NCBI RefSeq assembly: GCF_030053835.1
Contig: NZ_CP125655.1
Location: 806,001-870,000, forward strand
DNA: 64,000 nucleotides
Source: Cellulomonas sp. ES6
GTDB taxonomy: Bacteria > Actinomycetota > Actinomycetes > Actinomycetales > Cellulomonadaceae
Direction: 5' to 3'
The position numbers were made by a program, and so were the translations under genes. The notes beneath the pieces were generated by a model. The model saw only the letters and a list, made by a program, of their open reading frames with translations, was not told the origin of the DNA and did not search any database. Positions 52,579 through 61,199 of the stretch are shown in pieces. Each line of letters begins with the position of its first letter. Position 1 is the stretch's first letter.

Positions 52579-53109
52579 TCAGGAGGCGACGGCGGCGTTC
52601 CCGCACCCGTCGGTCGGGTCGGCCACCGGGGTCCGGGCCTGCAGGCGGTTGTCCGGGTCGAGGGCGCCGAGCACGGCGAGCGCGATGGCGTCGAGCTGCT
52701 CGATCTGCTCGGCGGTGAGCCGGTCGACCACGAGCCGGCGCACCTCGGCGACGTGCGTGGGAGCCGTCGCGACGACCTTCGCCCAGCCCTCCTCGGTGAG
52801 CGTGGCGAGCGTGGCACGGCGGTCGGTCGCGCTGCGCGTGCGGCGGAGGTACCCGCGGGCCTCGAGCCTGGCGGCGACGTGCGAGAGCCGCGGCAGCGTG
52901 GCGTTGGTGCTGGAGGCGAGCGCCGTCATGCGCAGCGTCCGGTCGGGCGCCTCGGACAGCTTGGCGAGCACCAGGTAGTCGAAGTGCGTCAGGTCGGCGT
53001 CCCGCTGGAGCTGGTGGTCGAGCGCGGCGGGCAGCAGCTCGGCCACGGCCTCCAGGCGCATCCACGCCTGCAGCTCGCCGGTGCTCAGCCAGCGCGTGTC
53101 GTCGGTCAT
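52579..53109 (-). CDS. MarR-family transcriptional regulator
   Basis: A 176-residue repressor. Seen: winged helix with FDYLVLAKLSEAPDRTLRMT, LASSTNATLPRLSHVAARLE (recognition helix) and the wing GYLRRTRSATDRRATLATL, with the conserved Asp-Arg-Arg. Divergent from the NADP-type reductase gene at 53198. The ATG is 6 bases from TAGGAT on the coding strand, so leaderless. A shared palindrome at 53128-53143 suggests it represses itself and the reductase operon. Confidence 0.92.
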   Translation of the reverse strand: MTDDTRWLSTGELQAWMRLEAVAELLPAALDHQLQRDADLTHFDYLVLAKLSEAPDRTLRMTALASSTNATLPRLSHVAARLEARGYLRRTRSATDRRATLATLTEEGWAKVVATAPTHVAEVRRLVVDRLTAEQIEQLDAIALAVLGALDPDNRLQARTPVADPTDGCGNAAVAS

Positions 53110-53115
53110 GGCGGC

Positions 53116-53121
53116 ATCCTA
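53116..53121 (-). promoter_or_regulatory. -10 box of marR (leaderless)
   Basis: TAGGAT on the minus strand with a 6-base gap to the ATG at 53109. Confidence 0.5.
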
Positions 53122-53127
53122 CGCAAT

Positions 53128-53143
53128 GGTTGACGCTTCAATC
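53128..53143. promoter_or_regulatory. MarR operator shared by divergent promoters
   Basis: GGTTGACGCTTCAATC is a near-perfect dyad around TTGA-CGCT-TCAA. It overlaps the -35 of the plus-strand promoter and lies just upstream of the marR -10. Confidence 0.6.
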
Positions 53144-53158
53144 TAGTCCGCGTACGGT
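53130..53158 (+). promoter_or_regulatory. Promoter of the NADP-type reductase operon
   Basis: TTGACG (53130-53135), exactly 17 bases, then TACGGT (53153-53158). The ribosome site GAGGAG is at 53186-53191, 6 bases before the ATG. This is the best sigma-70-like promoter in the window. Confidence 0.7.
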
Positions 53159-53197
53159 GACGATTGTCGCTACAACAACGAGCACGAGGAGCAGGAC

Positions 53198-53815
53198 ATG
53201 ACCAGCGTCACGATCATCGGTGCGGGCAACATCGGCAGCGCCGTCGCGCGCACCGCCCTGAAGGCGGGCGCACCGGTCCAGGTGCTCGCCCGGGACGCGG
53301 CCAAGGCCGCCGCGGTCGACCCCGCCGTCACCCCCGGCACCGTCGGCGACCCCGTCACCGGCGACGTCGTCGTGCTGGCGCTGCCCTACCCCGCGCTCGC
53401 CGAGGTCGCGGACCGGTACCCGGACGGGTTCGCGGGCAAGGTCGTCGTGGAGACCACCAACCCCGTCGACTTCGCCACCTTCGACTCCCTCGTGGTCCCG
53501 GCCGGGTCCTCCGCCACCGCCGAGCTCGCCGCGCGCCTCCCGCAGGCCCGCGTGCTCAAGGCCTTCAACACGAACTTCGCCGCGACGCTCGCCGGCGGCA
53601 CCGTCGGGCAGGTGCCGACCACCGTGCTGATCGCCGGGGACGACGCCGACGCCAAGGCCGCGCTCGCCGGCGTGGTCGAGGGCGGCGGCCTGCGCGCCGT
53701 CGACGCCGGTCCGCTGCGCCGCGCGCACGAGCTCGAGGCGCTCGGCTTCCTGCAGCTCACGCTCGCCGCCTGCGAGCAGACCTCGTGGACCACCGGCTTC
53801 GCCCTGGAGCGCTGA
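53198..53815 (+). CDS. NADPH-binding oxidoreductase, F420-reductase-like (NAD_binding F420 family)
   Basis: A 205-residue Rossmann protein. Seen: VTIIGAGNIGSAVARTAL (residues 4-21), VVVLALPYPALAEV, VVVETTNPVDF, KAFNTNFA and LIAGDDADAKAAL. These match the family of NADPH-dependent F420 reductases and related oxidoreductases; whether it uses F420 cannot be told. It is probably repressed by the divergent MarR and cotranscribed with the esterase that starts 2 bases after its stop. Confidence 0.85.
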   Translation: MTSVTIIGAGNIGSAVARTALKAGAPVQVLARDAAKAAAVDPAVTPGTVGDPVTGDVVVLALPYPALAEVADRYPDGFAGKVVVETTNPVDFATFDSLVVPAGSSATAELAARLPQARVLKAFNTNFAATLAGGTVGQVPTTVLIAGDDADAKAALAGVVEGGGLRAVDAGPLRRAHELEALGFLQLTLAACEQTSWTTGFALER

Positions 53816-53817
53816 GC

Positions 53818-54477
53818 GTGCCGCTGCGCGTCGACCCGGGCCCGGTCCGGACCGCCGGCGCCACGGCACCCGGTGCGCCCGTGCTCGTGCTGCTGCACGG
53901 GTACGGGTCGCACGAGGGCGACCTGCTGGGCCTCGCCCCGTCCCTGCCGCGGGAGCTCGCCCTCGTCGCGCCGCGCGGCCCGCTGCGCGGGGGGCCGGGC
54001 TACGCCTGGGCGCCGCTCGCGACACCCGGACGGCCCGACCCCGCAGCCGTGCGCGACGCGGCCGACGCCCTGCTGACCTGGCTGGACGGGGCCGTCGACC
54101 CCGCCCGCCCGCTCGCACTGCTCGGGTTCTCCCAGGGCGGGCTGCTCGCGACGCAGGTCCTGCGGGCGCGCCCCGGGCGCATCACGGCCGCCGTGGTGCT
54201 GTCCGGGTTCGCGCTCGACACCGAGGAGCCCGGCGACGCCGAGCTCGCGGGGCTGCGCGTCCCGGTGCTGTTCGGCCACGGCGACGCGGACACCGTCATC
54301 CCCGCCGACGCCACCGCGCGCACCGCGGCGTGGCTCGCGCGGCACACCGCTGCCGAGCACCACACGTACCCGGGTCTCGGGCACGGCATCGGCCGCGACG
54401 GGCTCGCCGACGTCGCCGCGTTCCTGGAGCGCACGGTGGTCGCGGGAACGGGTGCGCGGGGCGGAAAAACAGCGTGA
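53818..54477 (+). CDS. Alpha/beta-hydrolase, phospholipase/carboxylesterase family
   Basis: A 219-residue serine hydrolase. Seen: VLLHGYGSHEGDLL (oxyanion region), nucleophile Ser105 in GFSQGG, Asp in FGHGDADTVIP and His in GLGHGIG. It lacks a signal peptide. It follows the reductase by 2 bases, so MarR likely controls both. The substrate is unknown. Confidence 0.9.
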   Translation: MPLRVDPGPVRTAGATAPGAPVLVLLHGYGSHEGDLLGLAPSLPRELALVAPRGPLRGGPGYAWAPLATPGRPDPAAVRDAADALLTWLDGAVDPARPLALLGFSQGGLLATQVLRARPGRITAAVVLSGFALDTEEPGDAELAGLRVPVLFGHGDADTVIPADATARTAAWLARHTAAEHHTYPGLGHGIGRDGLADVAAFLERTVVAGTGARGGKTA

Positions 54478-54570
54478 CCCGTGGGGTGCAGCGGTGGAAC
54501 CGTAGTGGTCACCGCGGTGAGTCCCGGGGCCCGGCCAGGCCCCTCCCAGCAGCACGACAGGACCACCACC

Positions 54571-54753
54571 ATGCACCCCACCCTCACCTTCGAGCTCGTC
54601 CGGGCCGACCACCAGGCGCGCCTGGAGGCCTCCCTGCTGCACTCCGAGCGGCTGCTCGCCGCCCGGGAGTCCAGACGGGTCGCCGAGACCCGCGGTCGCC
54701 CGCCGGAACGGCGGTCCCGCCACCTCCTGCGTCGCCCCGCGGCGGCGCGCTGA
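54571..54753 (+). CDS. Small hypothetical protein
   Basis: 60 residues, basic, beginning [20 protein letters not shown] and ending in an Arg-rich tail. Many actinobacteria have short proteins starting MHPxLxxEL (recalled pattern, not searched). Codon use is GC3-rich and ACAGGA lies upstream, which supports translation moderately. A strong terminator follows at 54762. Confidence 0.55.
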   Translation: MHPTLTFELVRADHQARLEASLLHSERLLAARESRRVAETRGRPPERRSRHLLRRPAAAR

Positions 54754-54761
54754 CCACGACA

Positions 54762-54797
54762 GGCGGGCCCGCCGGACCTCCGTCCGGCGGGCCCGCC
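54762..54797 (+). terminator. Terminator before orn
   Basis: A perfect 16-bp stem (GGCGGGCCCGCCGGAC and complement) with loop CTCC. It lies between the small gene and the orn promoter. Confidence 0.75.
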
Positions 54798-54799
54798 CG

Positions 54800-54805
54800 T
54801 ACCCT
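54800..54805 (+). promoter_or_regulatory. -10 box of orn (leaderless)
   Basis: TACCCT with a 6-base gap to the GTG at 54812. Confidence 0.45.
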
Positions 54806-54811
54806 GGGCGG

Positions 54812-55474
54812 GTGAGCACCCTCAGCAACGGCAACGGCAGCGCCGACCGCATCGTGTGGATCGACTGCGAGATGACCGGGCTCGACTCCGTGGCGGACGC
54901 GCTCGTCGAGGTCGCCGCGGTCGTCACGGACTCCGAGCTCAACGTCCTCGGCGAGGGCGTCGACGTGGTCATCGCCCCGCCGCCGGAGGCGCTCGCGCAG
55001 ATGGGCGACTTCGTCCGGACGATGCACACGACCTCCGGCCTGCTGGACGCGCTCGCGACCGGCACCACCCTCGCGGACGCGCAGGAGCAGGTGCTCGCGT
55101 ACGTGCGCGAGTGGGTGCCGGAGCCGGGCAAGGCCCCGTTGGCCGGCAACTCCGTCGGCACCGACAAGGTGTTCCTCGACCGCGACATGCCGGAGCTCGT
55201 GGCGCACCTGCACTACCGGGTCGTCGACGTGTCGTCGATCAAGGAGCTCGCCCGCCGCTGGTACCCGCGCGTGTACTTCGCCTCGCCGCAGAAGCACGGC
55301 GGGCACCGGGCGCTGGCCGACATCCTCGAGTCCGTGGACGAGCTGCGCTACTACCGGGAGGCGCTGCTCGTGCCGCAGCCGGGGCCCGACTCGAAGGCCG
55401 CCAAGGCCGTCGCCGCCCGCATCGAGGCGACCTCCGTGGCCGCCGCTCACCGCGCCTCGACGTCCTCGTCCTGA
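54812..55474 (+). CDS. orn: Oligoribonuclease
   Basis: A 220-residue 3'-5' exoribonuclease that degrades 2-5-base RNAs and pGpG. Seen: DEDDh motifs [12 protein letters not shown] (Asp18, Glu20), [53 protein letters not shown] and the terminal [10 protein letters not shown]. It is slightly longer than E. coli Orn through a C-terminal extension. tRNA-His follows, a pairing common in actinobacteria. Confidence 0.95.
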   Translation: MSTLSNGNGSADRIVWIDCEMTGLDSVADALVEVAAVVTDSELNVLGEGVDVVIAPPPEALAQMGDFVRTMHTTSGLLDALATGTTLADAQEQVLAYVREWVPEPGKAPLAGNSVGTDKVFLDRDMPELVAHLHYRVVDVSSIKELARRWYPRVYFASPQKHGGHRALADILESVDELRYYREALLVPQPGPDSKAAKAVAARIEATSVAAAHRASTSSS

Positions 55475-55493
55475 GGACCCCGCGGGAACCGGT

Positions 55494-55499
55494 ACACTT
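55494..55499 (+). promoter_or_regulatory. -10 box of tRNA-His
   Basis: TACACT 32 bases before the mature tRNA, just downstream of the orn stop. Confidence 0.45.
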
Positions 55500-55530
55500 C
55501 TCGTCGGCCCTGCGAAACCGGGGCCGCATG

Positions 55531-55606
55531 GTGGCTATAGCTCAGTAGGTAGAGCACCTGGTTGTGGTCCAGGGGGTCGCGGGTTCAAGTCCCGTTAGCC
55601 ACCCCA
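55531..55606 (+). tRNA. tRNA-His (GUG anticodon)
   Basis: Acceptor GTGGCTA pairs with TAGCCAC. Base 55530 is G and pairs with the C discriminator, as required of tRNA-His (G-1). Anticodon stem CCTGG/CCAGG with loop TTGTGGT carries GTG. T-loop GGTTCAAGTCC. CCA is encoded at 55604-55606. Confidence 0.95.
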
Positions 55607-55688
55607 TCGTGCAGGCCGTCGGCCTGCCGCCCTGTCCGTCGCGGATCGCCCGCCGCCGGCGGTCCCGCCCTCCAGACAGGACGTGCAC

Positions 55689-57353
55689 GTGACCGTGGCG
55701 CAGCAGGACGAGCTCCCTGCGCCCGTCGGCCGTCGCGCGCGACGGGAGGCCGAGCGGCGACCCCCGGCCCGCCCGGAGCCGCTCCCCCGCGCCGTGTGGG
55801 CGGTCACCGCGACCTGGTTCGCCGTGCTGCTGTGCTGGTCGGTGCTGCTGCCGACGTTCCGGTCGGCCGACGAACCGAGCCACGTGGGCGCGTCCCTCGC
55901 CTGGGAGCAGACGCGGGAGTGGCCGGGGTTCAAGGAGCTCTACGCCTGGGCGCAGACGGACGCCGCCGAGGAGCTGGCCCGGCGCGACGGCTATCCCGCG
56001 CTGCTCCGGGGCGACGCGGTGCCGCGCGCGGACCGCCCGTCGTTCGACGAGCTCGCCCCGCCGGGGTTCGGGCCCGAGCTCAGCAACATGGGGCAGCACC
56101 CACCGGGCTACTACGTGCTGCTCGGCGTCGTCACCGCCGCGCTGCCCGACTCGACGCCGTACGACCTCGAGGTCTGGGTCCTGCGGCTGCTCAACGTCCT
56201 CGCGCTGACCCCGCTGCCCCTGCTCGCCGCCGCCACCGCCCGGGCGCTGACCCGCAACCGGGCCGTGATCGTGACCGCCGCCCTCGCCCCGCTCGCCGTC
56301 CCGCAGCTCGGCGCGCTGGGTGCGGCCGTCAACAACGACAACCTGCTCGTGGCGACCTGCGCCACCGTGACGCTCGGAGCGGTGCTCGCCTCCCGGGGCG
56401 ACCTGCGCCTGCGCACCGCGGTCTGGACGGGGCTGGCCCTCGCCGTGGGCCTGCTCACCAAGGCGTGGGCGCTGCTGTTCGTGCCGGTCGTCGTGCTGGC
56501 GTACGTCATCGGGTGGCGGCGCACCCGGTCCCCCGGACGCGCCGCCGCCGCGCTGGTCACGGCCGGGGCGACGGCCGCGCTCGGCGGGTGGTGGTGGATC
56601 GCGAACCTCCTGCGGTACGGCACGCTCCAGCCCGCCGGCCACCTCCGGCGCCTCGCGGAACCGCTGGAGGCCGCGGAGGCGTGGCCGCGCTACGCGCACG
56701 ACGCGTTCGTCCTCATGGTCTCCCGGTTCTGGGCGGCCCTGTCGATCAAGCCCGGCGACGCCGCGAGCGTCTCCGAGGCCTCGGTCCAGCCCTACCCGCT
56801 GTGGTTCACGACGACGCTCAGCGTGCTCGCGCTCGCCGCCGTCGCGGTCGTCCTGGTGCGCCGTCGCACGTGGGACGCCCGGCGGGTCGACGGGTGGCTC
56901 CTGGTGACGCCGTTCGTGCTGAACGTGCTCATCCTCCTGCAGTCCACCTGGACGCTGTACCTGGCGACCGGTGCCCCGCGCGGGCTCCAGGGCCGGTACC
57001 TGTTCCCGACCCTCACCGGGATGGCCGTCGCGGCGGCGCTCGGCGCGACCGCGCTGCTGCCCCGGACGTGGGTCTCCCGCCTGCCGGTGGTGCTCGGCTG
57101 CGCCGCGCTCGCGTTCACCGGGTCCGCCATGCTGAAGGTGCTGGACTTCCACTGGGCCGGCAGCGGGCTCCTCGGACGGCTCGCCGCGCTCGGGGCCTGG
57201 TCCCCGCTGCCGCCGGCCCTCACGGTGCTCGTGCTCGCGGCGGTCCCGGTCTGCGGCGCCGGGCTCGTCGTCGCGCTGGTCCGGGTGGCGCGCCCGACGG
57301 CGTCCGCGGTCGCTGCGGAGCCGGCGCCGGCGCCGGCTCCCGACCCGGCCTGA
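55689..57353 (+). CDS. DUF2142 multi-membrane-span protein (paralogue 2)
   Basis: A 554-residue paralogue of the 46147-47787 protein with about twelve hydrophobic segments. Shared blocks: FRSADEPSHVGASLAWEQTR, NMGQHPPGYY, LPDSTPYDLEVWVLRLLNVL, GAAVNNDNLL, LLTKAWALLFVPVVVLAYV and GGWWWIANLLRYG. GTG 55689 is preferred to 55683 because AGG is 8 bases upstream and it yields MTV as in the paralogue. GT-C-like fold, function unknown. Begins about 80 bases after tRNA-His. Confidence 0.85.
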   Translation: MTVAQQDELPAPVGRRARREAERRPPARPEPLPRAVWAVTATWFAVLLCWSVLLPTFRSADEPSHVGASLAWEQTREWPGFKELYAWAQTDAAEELARRDGYPALLRGDAVPRADRPSFDELAPPGFGPELSNMGQHPPGYYVLLGVVTAALPDSTPYDLEVWVLRLLNVLALTPLPLLAAATARALTRNRAVIVTAALAPLAVPQLGALGAAVNNDNLLVATCATVTLGAVLASRGDLRLRTAVWTGLALAVGLLTKAWALLFVPVVVLAYVIGWRRTRSPGRAAAALVTAGATAALGGWWWIANLLRYGTLQPAGHLRRLAEPLEAAEAWPRYAHDAFVLMVSRFWAALSIKPGDAASVSEASVQPYPLWFTTTLSVLALAAVAVVLVRRRTWDARRVDGWLLVTPFVLNVLILLQSTWTLYLATGAPRGLQGRYLFPTLTGMAVAAALGATALLPRTWVSRLPVVLGCAALAFTGSAMLKVLDFHWAGSGLLGRLAALGAWSPLPPALTVLVLAAVPVCGAGLVVALVRVARPTASAVAAEPAPAPAPDPA

Positions 57354-57392
57354 CGCCGCGCTCGGGCCGGGCGGACGCCCGGTGCCGCACGC

Positions 57393-58310
57393 CTAGAGCC
57401 GCCGGACCACCGCGTCCACGAACCGCTGCACGGCCTCGGGCGCCTGCGCGAAGAAGAACGAGGGCTCGATGAGCTCCAGCTCCAGCACCACGGGGTTCCC
57501 CTGGTCGTCGGGGATGAGGTCGACGCGGGTGTAGGCCAGGGGCTGCTCCACGCCCGGCACCAGCTCGGGCAGCGCGTCGACGACGCGCCGGCCCAGCGCC
57601 AGCTCCGCCTCGGAGGCCTCGCGGGGCGCCATGACCTCCTCCTTGTACAGCACACCGTCCGTGTCGCCCTCGCGGTACGGGCCCTCCAGCAGCGGCGCCT
57701 TGCGCACGGCGTGGCTCAGCTCGCCGTCGAAGTACACGAGGGCGGTCTCCCCCACCGTGTCGACCTGCTTGAGGTACCGCTGCACCATGACGTGGCGCCC
57801 GGCGTCCAGCAGGTGCTTCACGTGCTGGATCGCCAGGGCCCGCGACGGCGTCTGGCTGGCGTCGTAGCGCCCGGTGTCGCGGGAGCCGGCGCTGATGGTC
57901 GGCTTGATGACGAACTCGCCGAACGCCGGGAACCGGGTGTGGATCGCGCGGGCGTCGAAGTTGCGCGCCGGGTCCATCCAGATGGTCGGGACGATCGGCA
58001 GGCCCGCCGCCTCCATCGCGCGCTGGTAGATCTTGTCGATGTTCCAGGTCAGCACCTGGGCAGGGTTGATGAGGCGGGAGGACTGGCTGACGCGCTGCGC
58101 CCACCAGCGGAAGTCCCGCGGGCGCTCGGTGTAGTCCCACGTCGAGCGGACGACGACGGCGTCGTACGACGACCAGTCGACGTCGGCGGCGTTCCAGACG
58201 GGCGACTCGACCTCGAGGCCGCGCTCCCGGAGCGCGGCGACCAGCGGCGCGTCGTCCGGGTCGAGGTCCGGCAGGGCGGCGCAGGTGGCCAGGGCGATCC
58301 GTGTGCTCAC
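57393..58310 (-). CDS. ATP-grasp family ligase-like protein
   Basis: A 305-residue protein. Seen: MSTRIALATCAALPDLDPDD at the N-terminus, VVVRSTWDYTERPRDFRWW, FVIKPTISAGSRDT (ATP-binding Lys), VMVQRYLKQVDTVGETALVY, and the metal site VVLELELIEPSFFF. It resembles the family containing O-ureidoserine cyclo-ligase DcsG, but no other cycloserine genes are near, so the reaction is unknown. GTG 58310 lies 10 bases after the ABC ATPase stop; AGACTA (58318-58323, TAGTCT on the coding strand) overlaps that stop and may be its own -10 box. Confidence 0.82.
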   Translation of the reverse strand: MSTRIALATCAALPDLDPDDAPLVAALRERGLEVESPVWNAADVDWSSYDAVVVRSTWDYTERPRDFRWWAQRVSQSSRLINPAQVLTWNIDKIYQRAMEAAGLPIVPTIWMDPARNFDARAIHTRFPAFGEFVIKPTISAGSRDTGRYDASQTPSRALAIQHVKHLLDAGRHVMVQRYLKQVDTVGETALVYFDGELSHAVRKAPLLEGPYREGDTDGVLYKEEVMAPREASEAELALGRRVVDALPELVPGVEQPLAYTRVDLIPDDQGNPVVLELELIEPSFFFAQAPEAVQRFVDAVVRRL

Positions 58311-58320
58311 CCTCGGCAGA

Positions 58321-59361
58321 CTACCCACGCACCCCCGCGGACGGCTCCGGTTCGACCGTGCCGGTCGCGCGCTCCTGCGCGTCGTCCACCAGGCGGTGCA
58401 GCGCGGCGAGCAGCCCCGCGGCGTCCAGCTCCCCGACGGCGCCGCCGCCGTCGGGCGCGTGGACCGGGACGCGCCCGGACGGCTCCGCCGCCAGCGCGGC
58501 GAACGCGGCGTCCAGGGGGTCGCCGAGCCGGACGGACGGGGCACCGGTCCCGGTGCCCTCCGCCGACCCGTGCAGCGGCCGGACGTCACGCCGCTCGACC
58601 GTCCCGAGCGACAGCAGACGGACCGCCGCACCGGTCCCCACGAGGTCCGCCACGGCGGCGGACGCGGGCGCGGCGAGCAGGCGCACGGGGTCGGAGAGCT
58701 GCTCCAGGCGCCCTCCGCGGCTGAGGACCGCCACCCGGTCGGCGAGCCGCACCGCCTCGTCGACGTCGTGCGTGACGAGCATCACGGTCGTGCCGAGCTC
58801 CTGCTGGATGCGGCGGAACTCCGTCTGGAGCCGGCGCCGGCCCACCGGGTCGACCGCCCCGAACGGCTCGTCCATGAGGAGCACCGGCGGATCCGTCGCC
58901 AGCGCCCGCGCGACGCCGACGCGCTGCCGCTCCCCGCCGGACAGCTCGTGCGGGTAGCGGCGCGCGTACCGGCCGGGCTCCAGCCCGACGAGCTCGAGCA
59001 GCTCCGCCGTGCGCGCGCGGGTGCGCGCGCGGTCCCACCCGAGCAGGCGCGGGACGGTGCCGACGTTCTGCGCGACCGTGCGGTGCGGGAACAGCCCGAC
59101 GTTCTGGATGACGTAGCCGATGCGGCGGCGCAGGCCCACCGCGTCGACGTCGGTGACGTCCTCGCCGTCGAGCAGGATGCGGCCCGAGGACGGCTCCACC
59201 AGGCGGTTCGCCATCCGCAGCGTCGTGGACTTGCCGCAGCCCGAGGGCCCGACGAGCGCGAGGAGCTCGTGCTCGCGCACCTCCAGCGAGAGGTCCCCGA
59301 CGGCCACCGTGCCGTCGGGGTACTCCTTGCGCACGTGCTCGAACCCGATCGCCGTCGCCAT
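58321..59361 (-). CDS. Glycine betaine/choline-type ABC importer ATPase (OpuCA/ProV-like)
   Basis: A 346-residue ATPase. Seen: Walker A GPSGCGKSTTLRMANRLVEP, the OpuA/OpuC-typical RRIGYVIQNVGLFPHRTV, signature LSGGERQRVGVARAL, Walker B LLMDEPFGAVDPVGRRRLQ and switch His in VTHDVDEAV. The C-terminal region from about 250 could hold CBS-like sensor sequence but is short. ATG 59361 is set by TAGCGT 7 bases upstream on the minus strand (59369-59374). Divergent from the permease genes, probably one transporter. Confidence 0.9.
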   Translation of the reverse strand: MATAIGFEHVRKEYPDGTVAVGDLSLEVREHELLALVGPSGCGKSTTLRMANRLVEPSSGRILLDGEDVTDVDAVGLRRRIGYVIQNVGLFPHRTVAQNVGTVPRLLGWDRARTRARTAELLELVGLEPGRYARRYPHELSGGERQRVGVARALATDPPVLLMDEPFGAVDPVGRRRLQTEFRRIQQELGTTVMLVTHDVDEAVRLADRVAVLSRGGRLEQLSDPVRLLAAPASAAVADLVGTGAAVRLLSLGTVERRDVRPLHGSAEGTGTGAPSVRLGDPLDAAFAALAAEPSGRVPVHAPDGGGAVGELDAAGLLAALHRLVDDAQERATGTVEPEPSAGVRG

Positions 59362-59368
59362 GCGCACC

Positions 59369-59374
59369 ACGCTA
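59369..59374 (-). promoter_or_regulatory. -10 box of the OpuC-type ATPase gene (leaderless)
   Basis: TAGCGT on the minus strand with a 7-base gap to the ATG. Confidence 0.45.
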
Positions 59375-59485
59375 TCCGGGCCCGCCGACAGCCGCCGCGC
59401 GGAGCGCTCCCCCCGGCGGCCGGGCCTCCGGCGACGTCCGCGCACGTGGGTGGCGTCCCGGGCCGCGCGTGTCGGACCTCCCGGG

Positions 59486-59491
59486 TAGCGT
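59486..59491 (+). promoter_or_regulatory. -10 box of the first OpuC-type permease (leaderless)
   Basis: TAGCGT with a 7-base gap to GTG 59499. It sets the start at 59499 rather than an upstream in-frame GTG at 59469. Confidence 0.45.
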
Positions 59492-59498
59492 CACGCAG

Positions 59499-60212
59499 GT
59501 GACTGGACACCCGACGGCCACCACCGTGGCGCGCGCCGCCGCCGCGGGCGACCCGGCTGCGAACCCGTGGCTGTCGTGGGAGTACGTGCAGCGCAACTGG
59601 GGCGACATCAGCCGGGCGCTCGAGCAGCACGCCGGCCTCACCGTGCAGGCGGTGCTCATCGCGTGCCTCATCGCCCTGCCGCTCGGGATGCTCGCCCACC
59701 TGCGCCCGCGGCTCGCCGCACCGGTCGTCGGCACCACCGGCGTGCTCTACACGATCCCGTCGCTCGCCCTGTTCACGGTGCTGGTGCCGTGGACCGGGAT
59801 CGGCCGCACCCCGGTGCTCGTCGGCCTCGTGCTGTACGCGCTGCTGGTGCTCGTGCGCAACGTGCTGGTGGGGCTCGCGGGCGTGGACGACAGCGTCCGC
59901 GACGCGGCGCGCGGCCTCGGCTACGGGCGGCTGCGCCTGCTGCTGACCGTCGAGCTGCCCAACGCCCTCCCCGCGATCGTCACCGGGATCCGGCTCGCGA
60001 CGGTGACCACCGTGGCGCTCGTCACGGTCGGCGTGGTCGTCGGCTACGGCGGGCTCGGCAACCTCATGTTCCGGGGCTTCCGCAACAACAAGTACCACGC
60101 GGAGATCCTCACGGCGACGCTGCTGTGCCTCGCGCTCGCGCTGGTGCTCGACCTCGTGCTGTGGCTGATCGGGCGCGCGGTGACGCCGTGGGCGCGCGGA
60201 CGGGAGGCCTGA
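59499..60212 (+). CDS. OpuC-type ABC permease 1
   Basis: A 237-residue inner-membrane subunit with five to six hydrophobic segments. Seen: LYTIPSLALFTVLVPWTGIG, coupling-loop VRDAARGLGYG and LLTVELPNALPAIVTGIRLA, all typical of OpuCB/OpuCD and OsmY/W-type permeases. The second permease starts 2 bases after its stop. The 137-base gap to the divergent ATPase (59362-59498) contains both -10 boxes. Confidence 0.9.
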   Translation: MTGHPTATTVARAAAAGDPAANPWLSWEYVQRNWGDISRALEQHAGLTVQAVLIACLIALPLGMLAHLRPRLAAPVVGTTGVLYTIPSLALFTVLVPWTGIGRTPVLVGLVLYALLVLVRNVLVGLAGVDDSVRDAARGLGYGRLRLLLTVELPNALPAIVTGIRLATVTTVALVTVGVVVGYGGLGNLMFRGFRNNKYHAEILTATLLCLALALVLDLVLWLIGRAVTPWARGREA

Positions 60213-60214
60213 GC

Positions 60215-61045
60215 GTGGACGTGCTGCAGGACGCGGTGGCGTGGCTCAACGACCCGCTGAACTGGACGGGGCGCCGGGGCGTGCTGGCGCTGACCGCGGA
60301 GCACCTGCGGATCAGCGCGCTCGCCGTGCTGCTGGCCGCCGTCGTCGCGCTGCCCGCGGGCGTCTGGCTCGGCCACCGGCGCCGCGGCGGGGTCCTCACC
60401 GTCGTGCTGGCCAACACCTCGCGCGCCCTGCCGACGTTCGCCCTGCTGACGATCTTCGCCGCGAGCGGCCTCTTCGGCGCCGGCGCGACGATCCTCGCCG
60501 TCGCGGTGTTCGCCGTCCCGCCCATCCTGTCCAACACCTTCACCGGGCTCATGGAGGTCGACGCGGACGTGCGCGAGGCCGCCCGCGGCATGGGCATGTC
60601 GGGCGCCCGCTCCCTCGCCCTCGTCGAGCTGCCGCTCGCGCTGCCGCTCGTCGGGGCCGGGCTGCGCACCGCCGCCACCCAGGTGCTCGCCACCGTCCCG
60701 CTGGCCGCGCTCGTGGGCGGCACCAGCCTCGGTTCGGTCATCGTCGAGGGCATGGCGCTGCAGCGGTACGGCCAGGTCGTCGCGGGCGCGGTGCTCGTCG
60801 CCGGGCTCTGCCTGCTGGTGGAGGGGGTGCTGGCCCTCGCGCAGCACGCCGCCACGCCCGAGCCGATGCGCGCCTCCGCCCGGCGGCGTGCGGCCCGGGG
60901 TCGCTCCGGGGGGCACGGGTCGGGCGGCTCGTCCGGCTCCGCCGACCCGGTCCCGACCGCCGGCCCGGGGGCGACGGGCGCGGCGGACCCCGCCCGCGCG
61001 TCCGCCACCGGGGCGGCCGGCCACGTCGCCGGGAGGCCCTCGTGA
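60215..61045 (+). CDS. OpuC-type ABC permease 2
   Basis: A 276-residue second membrane subunit. Seen: SRALPTFALLTIFAASGLF, coupling-loop VREAARGMGMSG and LVELPLALPLVGAGLRTAA. After the last membrane segment there are about 60 Gly/Ser/Ala/Pro-rich residues. The GTG has GGGAGG about 7 bases upstream, overlapping the end of permease 1. Two permeases plus one ATPase and one binding protein is the usual OpuC/OsmF composition. Confidence 0.9.
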   Translation: MDVLQDAVAWLNDPLNWTGRRGVLALTAEHLRISALAVLLAAVVALPAGVWLGHRRRGGVLTVVLANTSRALPTFALLTIFAASGLFGAGATILAVAVFAVPPILSNTFTGLMEVDADVREAARGMGMSGARSLALVELPLALPLVGAGLRTAATQVLATVPLAALVGGTSLGSVIVEGMALQRYGQVVAGAVLVAGLCLLVEGVLALAQHAATPEPMRASARRRAARGRSGGHGSGGSSGSADPVPTAGPGATGAADPARASATGAAGHVAGRPS

Positions 61046-61199
61046 CCGCCCGGCGCCCCCAGCGGTTGCCGGTGCCCGTGTTCACCGGTTCCATGAACGG
61101 CGCGCTCCGCGTGCCCTCCGCGGTCCCGACGCCGGACGACGGCGCCGGACGACCGCGACCCCGACCGTGTGCCCCCATCCCGAGAACAGAGGAACGCAC

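Noticed and set aside
57393..58310. Cycloserine biosynthesis (DcsG) gene
   Set aside because: The protein resembles the family, but no dcsA-F partners are nearby and generic ATP-grasp relatives are common in actinobacteria.
61046..61199. Small gene between permease 2 and the binding protein
   Set aside because: A GTG frame overlaps the permease stop but has no ribosome site and a Pro/Arg-rich product; it looks like a leader region for the binding protein.
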